Below, piece by piece: positions 56,375 through 64,000 of a DNA stretch of 64,000 bases. The position numbers were made by a program, and so were the translations under genes. Every line of letters begins with the position of its first letter. Positions within the stretch are counted from its first letter, which is position 1. The stretch spans positions 74,084,501-74,148,500 of the forward strand of contig NC_083869.1 in the NCBI RefSeq assembly GCF_032452875.1, given 5' to 3'. The notes under the pieces are model-generated. The model ran no database searches. It saw only the letters and a program-made list of their open reading frames with translations, and was not told the DNA's origin. This DNA comes from Bos javanicus. Its lineage: Eukaryota; Chordata; Mammalia; Artiodactyla; Bovidae.

Positions 56375-56520
56375 TAGTCTTATTGTTCTCCATTTAATGG
56401 ATGGGGAAACTCAGAGAAATTAGGTCACTCACCCAACCTCCAGGGCTTGTAAGTGGCAAAAGCAAGTTGCAGACCAATGTCTCTATAACTTTGGTAACCT
56501 TGCACTATGCAGGTCTCCAT
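56375..56520 (-). mobile_element. MIR SINE
   Basis: TCTCCATTTAATGGATGGGG, AAACTCAGAGAAATTAGGTC, ACTCACCCAACCTCC and GGCTTGTAAGTGGCAAAAGC follow the antisense MIR core in order. Confidence 0.65.
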
Positions 56521-58841
56521 TGTGGCATATAGGAATTAGGCTCTGCTTCTCAGAGAGGGGAAATAGGAAGAACCAAGCAAAGACTCCAGATGTGTCAAAG
56601 TATTACAAAGATGGCAAGCACAGTGAGAAGTAGGCTTAAGATTGGAGGATCCAAGTGGATCTTAAGTGGGGTTCAGGGGATATACTTCACACATCCTCAG
56701 AAGACACCTGAAGCTTAAGAAAAGACCCTCAGTTCCCACACCAGCAGCTCATGGCACCAAGTCTAAGGCCCACTGTTGCAGATCCAAACCTCTGTTTTTA
56801 GGATAGCTGGGGAGGGGCTGGTACTTTTGCTGCTTGTGGATCTACATGTTGGTTAGTCCCATTCCTATTTTTGGTGATAAGCATTTCCTTTGAAATATTA
56901 TAGCCTCATCTGTACTCTGCGTGCCTCCTCTAAGACTTATTTTAACCTCTCTATGCAATTCTCCCCTTGTCTTATTTCAAGTACTGTCTTCAGGCCAATG
57001 GAATGATTCCTATAGAAAGTCTACATCATCCCTGGGCAGCCCTTCCTGGTGACCTAAGGCTACAAGGTCATGGGTGCCTGGCTCCCTCCCATGGGTGGGA
57101 TGGTCTTGAACATAACTTACATTCCTGATTGCCCCTGTAAGACGGGCTAAGGCTGCTTCCATAGGGTGTCTGAGCTCACACCTGTACTTGGCTCCTCCTT
57201 TTCTCTCTGTCTGTCTCTCTTCCACTAGATTCTTTTTAATGAATAATTTGCTCCTTATCCTGGCTTCAAGAATTTGCTCCTGAGGAAACTCACATAAGAC
57301 ATGCAGCATTCATGTTTGTGTGTTACAGATTTATATATTCATATGTTTGAAACTCATGGAGAGGGGTGTTTATGGAAAAATGGCATTGTGTTTGGAGCCA
57401 GATGAATCTTGTAAACTGAACCATTGCTACTGAGGTTGTCAGGCAAGATACCCACCCTCTCCCCCATTCCTGCTTGTTTCACAATGTGTGAAACATCAGC
57501 AATACTGCTGAAATTGACAGAGTCTGAATTTAATAGGATAAAGTATCTAAATACCTGATACTCAATGTCCTACTTACTATAACCCCAAACAAAACTAAGT
57601 TTGAGACATCGACTCTAAGAACAGTCATGTAGAAACTTCATTTAAAATATAAATAATTTTCCTTGTATTATGTTTTTGCATAGATCTCTCTCATATAAAG
57701 AAAGAAATGAATTCATACAGCCCTTGCCTTCACAGAGGTAGCTGATGCCCACTTGGAGTTCTATAGTATTGCTGCCAATTTGTACTCACCCTCAGGAGGC
57801 ACTGTGGTCTGTGGACAGAGAAATAAATATTTCTGTTTGTTTCTTCATTTAGTATATGTCAGTCCTGCATTGATCTCGGCTATTCCCCTCAAAGGGATGC
57901 ATGTAGAAGCAGTTTTCACAGCACAGATAAATATTAAAGGCATATTTAGTTCCCTGCAGTGCACAAGACAGAGGAGACAGACTGTCCCACAACTAAAGGC
58001 AGATTAAGGGCTGGCCATCAGAGTGACCTGCATGGAGGCCCTACAAAGTATGCTTTCCTAAAAGGCAAGCATCTGACCTCCTCTTTCGGAATTTGAAAGT
58101 GTAGGTTGGATTGAAATCTGTATCACTTCTGTCTCTCAAGACCCAAAATGCTTCTTCCCTGACTCAAGGTTAAGTATTCTAGTCACAGAAGCATGTGGGC
58201 TTGATTTTTCTTGGATTTTTAGAGAATTCAAACTTCTTTCTTGGAAGTGGAATGTGCTGTGGGTTGATACCCATCTGCCCCAAGAAGAAGCTGAGAAAGC
58301 CTTGAGCATATATTCCATAGGACCTTATTTTTGGATTGGGATAAAGGACCACTAATACTTTCAGCTTATTCCAGACACACCAGGGTGCCTTTTATTTCCC
58401 TGTCTTGCTCCCCACTACGTGCTCTGCCTGGAGTTTCCATCTCTTCCTTTACCCCTCCCCTGTATCCTTTTACCTGGGGTTCAGTTACTTGTGCTCCAAG
58501 ATTTAGTTTAGCAGCTCCCGCTCTAACCAGTCTCTTCTCTCCCATCTAATTAGTCTTGTCATCTTCTGCTGCTCCTCTGCTCTGTTTAGACATCCACGGA
58601 AGCAGTACAACCTGCTCGAAGCAGGAACTATGATTCCCCAAGAGTAAGAATCACAACAGTCATTTCGGGTTCTGCAGTGTCAGGCCCTCAATGGATGTTA
58701 TTTAGAAAATGAACAGTCATGAAGTCAGAACTGTTTTAGACACCAGACAAAATGTTAAGGAATAAAAATATAATCTTATGTTTAAAAATTAGAAGCCCCC
58801 ATAACTTTCCAGGGGGCTTCCCCAGTTTCATGAGGAGGGGG
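56521..58841. other. Largest repeat-poor stretch; no supported gene
   Basis: Weak MIR/L2 traces near 57,380-57,470 and 58,590-58,735 (TGCAGTGTCAGGCCCTCAAT). The rest lacks recognisable repeats and is less AT-rich, so it is the best place to look for unrecognised exons or conserved elements. The short open frames show no motif. Confidence 0.35.
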
Positions 58842-59580
58842 TTTTTATTTTATTGATAGATAATTGATTTGCAGGTTGTGTTGGTTTCAGGTATACAACT
58901 AAGTGATTTAGTTATTCAGCTATCTATCCTTCCTTTTAAAATTGTTTTCCTTTATAGGTTATTATAAAGTATTGAATACAGTTCCCAGTGTCGTATAATA
59001 GGTCCTTGTTGGTTATCTATTACATACATAGTAGTATGTGTATGTTAATTCCAAACATCTAATTTATTCCTTCCCCCTCTTCCTCCTCCTTTGGTAACCA
59101 TAAATTTGTTTCTATGTCTGTGAGTCTATTTTTGTTTTGTAAATATGTTCATTTGTAATCATTTTTTTAGATTCCACATATAAGTGATATCATATGGTGT
59201 TTGTCTTTGTCTGATTACTTCACTTAGTATGATAATCTCTAGGTCCATCCATATTGCTGGACATGAACCTAGAGAAGGAAAAAAAGGATAATGGCATTGT
59301 TTATTTCTTTTTATGGCTGAGTAATATTCCATCGTATATATGTACCACATCTTCTTTATCCATTCATGTATTGATGGCTATTGTAAGTAGTGCTGCAGTG
59401 AATATTGGGTGTGTGTATCTTTTCAAATTAGGATTTTCTCTGGATATATGCCCAGGAGTGGGTTTGCTGTATTATCAAGTAGTTCAACTTTTAGTTTTTT
59501 AAGGAACCACCCTACTGTTGTCCATAGTTGCTGCACCAATTCACATTCCTACCAACAGTGTAGGAAGATCCCTTTTTCAA
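58842..59580 (-). mobile_element. L1 3' region, 0.74 kb antisense
   Basis: TTTTATTGATAGATAATTGA, CAGGTATACAACTAAGTGAT, TTTTTATGGCTGAGTAATAT, ATATATGCCCAGGAGTGGGT, CTACTGTTGTCCATAGTTGC, ACCAATTCACATTCCTACCA. The minus strand at 59,159-59,350 reads MWYIYTMEYYSAIKRN, the conserved end of ORF2. Confidence 0.88.
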
Positions 59581-59619
59581 GAAGGGAGATTTTAGTATGT
59601 ATATTCACTGTATTTTCAC

Positions 59620-59690
59620 TCCCCTAGAACAATGCCTGACTCATAGCAGGCCCTTAATACATACCTTATGAATGAAAGAATGCATTCCCC
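59620..59690 (+). mobile_element. MIR/L2 end trace
   Basis: AGAACAATGCCTGACTCATA, GCAGGCCCTTAATACATACC, TTATGAATGAAAGAATG: the common 'acagtgcctggcacatagtaggc...aatgaatg' pattern. Confidence 0.5.
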
Positions 59691-61854
59691 TTTGTAATAG
59701 TTACAGTTCTCTCAATGAGGCGCCTGTTTAGCGTTATAACATGGGAAGTGTACTGCTTCAACTTGCCAAATCAGGGATCCCTGTTATAATGCAAATATCT
59801 CTGGGGAAGATGTGATAGAGATATTTTAAATCTTTGTATAACCAAACGTAAACAAATTAAACCCTTGTTTAAATTTGTTTTTCAGGGGTTCTGGTTTGTT
59901 ATAATCTTACGTGGTACCTGGAGGCTAAGAGAAGCTGGTTGCTTTTAAGTCCCAACAGTTGCTGAAGGAAGTGCGATTACGTGCAGGGTCTCATCCATCC
60001 AGCCATCAGCAGCCACAGAAAATACATGTTCAGCTGTATATTGTTTTATCCAATTTAAGGAGTTAAGTAGAAAATGTCTTTCTGATTGGAAGTCGTTTCT
60101 GCTCTTCCTGGGTTGTTAGGTACTTCATCACAAGGGTAGATTTTCGTCTCCTCTTTCTCTCTATATTCTAGAGGGTTTACAACAGGGCAGTAAAACCTTT
60201 AGTAAACAGCTTAAACAACAGGCTGTGTTCTTGTAATTATTTCCAAAAGATGCATGGCAGGCATCACTGTAGGGATTCCTGATGGCAAAGTATAGAATCC
60301 TATTCTGATGTCCTAGGACAGTTTTAAGTCTAAGACTGTTAAGGAATTGCAAGAGGTAATTCTATTCCAAGGCTACAGAATCTAATGAGATTAAAGGTAG
60401 CTGTGATTGAGAGCAGTTAAATAAAGGAAAAAGCATAACAAAATTTGTCAACATTGACCCTATATATTTTATCTTTGCATGTGCTATTTATTAGTGTTAC
60501 TCTGTTTAGGGTTTAGAGGTATCTGTTTAGGCTTCTAGTTGGGGAAATATCAGCATAGTATTCCAGTTCTTAGAAAAGAATACGCTTCTCAGTTCAGACT
60601 AGATAAGGTATCTGTGTTCCACAGTGGCGATTTTCTGGAAGGAAAGGGGAAGTGACTCAGGAGAAGCCACTTGGCATATGAGGCTGGAGAGGGGGTGGGG
60701 AAGGCACCAGTATGGGAGGGAGCAGAGAGCAGAACTTGGAAACTCCTGAAGAACAGAAGAAGGCAGGCTTTAGCTGAGCACCTTCTGGCAAGTGGCTGCT
60801 ATGTAACTTGCGGAGACTTGGCCACTTCTCTTCTTGGCTTTTCTCTCTGTCAGAATGCCAGAGAGATAAGTGTTTATGGAGGTTGGAGAGGACATGATGA
60901 GAACTGAAATGATGATACAGGGAGTCTGGTGGAGTGGCTCAGAATGTCTAAATGACTGATGAAAGTAGGAAGCCCTTTACATGCATTCTCAAGTGCCCTT
61001 TCTCCCTGACTCTTCCCTAGCCCCCTACAGCTGGCTCTGCCAGCCAGGAGGTGTGGACTTGCATCCACTAGGATTTCTACCCAGGAGGGCTAAGCATTAG
61101 TGTGTGATCCTGGAGTCAACGGCTTGCAGTTGAGCTGTCCCTGGGGGCTTTGCAGATTTAGCGATTCACCCTTCTAGAAAGTGTGACTTGATTAATATTG
61201 ATGCCCCTGAGAGAAGGGTTATTGTAAAGATGGAATCCTGGAACAGTCACTTTTACTGCCTCAACCCATTTGCATCGATGCTTTAGAGGGTTGCATAGGT
61301 ATTTTTATTTTTTAGTGTTGCTTCTTTGTGTGCAAAGGAAAGCGAGTTATGTTCCTTGAAATGAGTTCTTGATTTTTCAAAGCAGAATCAATAGGCTGTC
61401 TCATTTTGGGGAAGAGAGAAGATGCTGTAATGGGTCTGAAATCTGTTAGTTAACAGTACAGTGGACTCACCTGTATCTTTCATTTTGTCTTGCTGCAGAA
61501 AGGCAGTTGTGAAAAGGAAGTCTGACATCCTCTCCCTTGGCCTAAATCCTCATCCTCCACATCCTTGTTTAAACCACAAAGTGCTTGACTTCCCAGCCCC
61601 TCAGCGGGGCTTTCATCTGTTGTCTAAGATGACCTCTACGAGGTGGTCCTTTTCTCCTCATTTAACTTGATGACATGGGAACTCTTGACTTTCAGAGCTG
61701 GTAAATAGAGAAGCTAGGACTTGAATGTGGGTTTTTCCTCATCAAGAGCATGTACATTTAGGAAGGAGGCTTTCTTGCCTGTTGTTAATAATTAATAATT
61801 GAACAATTCAGCCAATATTTCTGCTTCTCTATTATACATTGAATCAGTTAGGAC
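59691..61854. other. Repeat-poor stretch; no supported gene
   Basis: I recognise no repeat of any length and no coding exon. The G-rich sequence near 60,660-60,720 and short frames (60,671-60,907; 61,461-61,670) carry no motif. Confidence 0.35.
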
Positions 61855-62460
61855 ATTGGATTAATCAGGGTTCTCCAGAAAAATAGAAGAGGAGATACAG
61901 GTGGCAACTTATTGTAAGAATAATAGGCAACATAGTTTATATGTTAATAGAATATTGATATTAATAACCCACAATTAATTATTGTATAATATATTATGTA
62001 TAAAATAGCATAAGTGTAGAAATATATATACAAAACAAATATATAATATTGCTTATATAATTAATTATATTATTGATTAATATTACTATTATTTAACATA
62101 AAATATGTTGTATATTGTTTCTATGATAAATTTCCATATCTACCTACCAATCTATCTATCTCATGTGATATTGGAGTCTGAGAAGTCTCTCCACCTGCTG
62201 TGTGCAAGCTAGAGAACCAGGAAAGCTGATGGTATAATTCAGGGCAATTCTGATGGCCTAAGAATTAGGATTTGTAGGTCCTGATCTAAGTCTAAAGGCC
62301 CAAGAAACTAGAACTCCAATGTCAGGAGACAGAAGAAGACAACATGTCTCAGCTCAAGCAAAGAGAGCATGACCTTGACCTTCTTAAGCCTTTTTGTTCT
62401 ATTCAGGCCCTCATTGGGTTGGAGGATGCCCACTCACCGATGTGAGTGGCTAGCTGTATA
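61855..62460 (+). mobile_element. Ancient mammal-wide repeat around an AT-rich tract
   Basis: TTAATCAGGGTTCTCCAGAA, TGTGCAAGCTAGAGAACCAG, GAAAGCTGATGGTATAATTC, CATGTCTCAGCTCAAGCA and TTGTTCTATTCAGGCCCTCA are ordered parts of an old mammalian repeat that I cannot name securely. Its microsatellite-prone centre has become the AT-rich tract at 61,970-62,160. Confidence 0.55.
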
Positions 62461-63017
62461 TTATAGATGTGCAGTGTGTATTGGTAACTTCCTTTTTCCC
62501 ATTTCCTTCATCTATACTATTGATAAACCATTGACTATCACCTTTCTTCATAGGTGTTTAATTATTGTCAACAAGCTCTACCTGATGTTCCATCTTTCTA
62601 TTCCTTCCTTGAGGAATACATCAGATATCAGGCTTTTGTGGGGATGTTTAAATAATGAGCTCCCACTTTATAGCTCTTTTAGAGCTTCCAGAAGAAAATG
62701 GATGATAGAGAGCCAGCTCTGGCATTGAGCTTAGGGTGCTAGAATTTGCAATAATTGAAATGTCATTGTCTCCATTTCTGAAATTCTGAGTGGACCAGGG
62801 CATGTTTTCTGCCAGTAATAGATTCCTGAGGTATTAGAGTGGAATCTCTGGGAAGAGACCTTGATCAATGATAGGGAAGGGGTGTTCATTTATCTCACCC
62901 CATCCCTTGAACATCTTAGCAATTGGGAGTAACTGGTGTCATGCTTGAGAAGAAGGAAATAATGGACATGCAGAGGGTCATTTTTAGAAATTGCCTTTGA
63001 GGCTTACCCGGGAGAGT
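62461..63017. other. No recognisable feature
   Basis: Unassigned sequence. An open frame from within the repeat (62,369-62,728) has no motif. Confidence 0.4.
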
Positions 63018-63025
63018 AACTCAGG

Positions 63026-63226
63026 TGCTGTGCTGTGCTTAGTTACTCAGTCGTGTCTGACTCTTTGTGACCCCCTGTACTGTAACCTGCCAGGCTCCTC
63101 TGTCCATGGGGATTCTCCAGCAAGAATACTGGAATGGGTTGCCATTTCCTTCTCCAGGGAATCTTCCCATCCCAGTCTCCCGCAGTGTGGGTAGATTCTT
63201 TATCAGCTGAGCTACAACGGAAGCCC
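63026..63226 (-). mobile_element. Bov-tA SINE
   Basis: Antisense: ACTCAGTCGTGTCTGACTCT, GGGTTGCCATTTCCTTCTCC, GCTGAGCTACAACGGAAGCC. TSD AACTCAGG at 63,018-63,025 and 63,227-63,234. Slight internal deletion in the tRNA part. Confidence 0.92.
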
Positions 63227-63321
63227 AACTCAGGAAGCTACAGGTAAATTTATTGCTTGGAGATACATAATTTATCTGAATTTTTATGATGACCATTTTG
63301 GCTTCCTGTAAACTTTTCCTA

Positions 63322-63541
63322 GGGGGCTTCCCAGGTGGTGCTAGTGGTAAAGAACCCACCTGCCAATGCATAAAAGACATGGGTTCAGTCCCTGGGTTGG
63401 GAAGATCCCCCAAAGGAGGGCATGGCAACCCATTCTAGTATTGTTGCCTAGAGAATTCCATGGTCAGAGGAGCCTGGCAGGCTGCAGTCCAAAGGGTTGC
63501 AGAGTTGGACGTGACTGAGCAACTGAGCACTCACATGCACA
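63322..63541 (+). mobile_element. Bov-tA SINE
   Basis: Head GGGGCTTCCCAGGTGGTGCT, AGTCCCTGGGTTGGGAAGAT, tail GACTGAGCAACTGAGCACTC and ACATGCACA. TSDs AACTTTTCCTA (63,311-63,321) and AACATTTCCTA (63,542-63,552), one mismatch. It forms an inverted pair with the copy 95 bases to the left. Confidence 0.92.
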
Positions 63542-63552
63542 AACATTTCCTA

Positions 63553-64000
63553 CAGCAGGAGGGTTCTGAGCACCACGAATTTTATGTTGAAAAAGGAAAA
63601 GAAAAATGATCTTGCATACTATGTATTATCCAAAATTTTCTCAGTAGATGTTCTAGTAATTAGATGTGAGTTCAGGGAAAGCTTCATTGGAATCAAATAT
63701 GCCATTAATAATTGCTGAACACAAATGATGCCTTGCATTTGTGTGATGTGTAGTACAGTATGAATCCTTATCTCCACGTCTGACTGACCATTTTTCCATT
63801 TTCTCAAAGTTCTTAAACTGTCTTTCCTATTTAGAAACTGCCATGTTCCTCTCTTAGATGACTTATAGTTTTAGAATGAGAAATATAAGCAGGAAGAAAT
63901 TCTCCCTAAAAGTAATCCAGTGTTTTATTTCCAGGACTACAGAGTGTTATTGCATATGAACACAATGTGCCTGTAACCTCTTGGCACCCACATTATATTA
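63553..64000. other. No recognisable feature
   Basis: Unassigned sequence to the end of the window. Confidence 0.4.

Noticed and set aside
62369..62728. 119-codon hydrophobic frame as a membrane protein
   Set aside because: It starts inside an ancient repeat and its hydrophobicity follows T-rich composition; no family resemblance.
1177..63541. tRNA genes from tRNA-like heads of Bov-tA and CHR SINEs
   Set aside because: B-box-like motifs are visible but the copies lack a complete cloverleaf and continue into SINE bodies.

Overview
This window reads as nuclear DNA of a pecoran ruminant, most likely a bovid. The evidence is its repeat content: many BovB (RTE-clade) LINE copies, Bov-tA SINEs, the dimeric BOV-A2 SINE and cetartiodactyl CHR-type tRNA SINEs lie over older L1, L2 and MIR debris. 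I found no convincing host protein-coding exon, functional RNA gene, CRISPR array or prokaryotic-type operon. Nearly every long open frame is a retrotransposon fragment or the antisense of one. All family names were assigned from memory of consensus features, without a database search.

Region by region. 1-7 kb: old L1 pieces, a BovB and an L1 that each carry a 5' inversion, a Bov-tA nested in an L1 tail, and one BOV-A2. 7-11 kb: one BovB on the minus strand, then a plus-strand BovB split by a fairly intact L1 3' end that has a short telomere-like filler at its junction. 11-16 kb: two BOV-A2 copies with clean target-site duplications (TSDs), a retro-inserted U2 snRNA 5' fragment and a 1.1-kb BovB. 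16.6-20.6 kb is the most structured part. A relatively young BovB with an inverted 5' end and a 528-codon reverse-transcriptase frame is inserted inside an older BovB, flanked by a perfect 12-bp TSD. 21-30 kb: SINEs, a hAT-like DNA transposon remnant and two BovB copies. 31-34.5 kb: one L1 interrupted by two BovB insertions and one BOV-A2. 36.3-38.5 kb: two BovB copies, a duplicated segment and an unrecognised coding-like remnant. 39-42 kb: a recent L1 3' end and a 2.1-kb antisense L1 ORF2 relic hosting a Bov-tA. 42-64 kb: further BovB, L1, SINE and LTR-like fragments separated by DNA in which I recognise nothing.

There is no gene network here. The relationships are those between mobile elements. 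L1 copies supply the class of machinery expected for tRNA-SINE and U2 retroposition, and BovB copies share 3' sequence with the Bov-A SINE family, which is thought to depend on BovB. BovB copies show at least three 3' tail types, which suggests several waves of activity. I saw no sign of an undescribed biological system. The most useful observations concern insertion structure: nested insertions, 5' inversions, repeated hits on one target and junction fillers.
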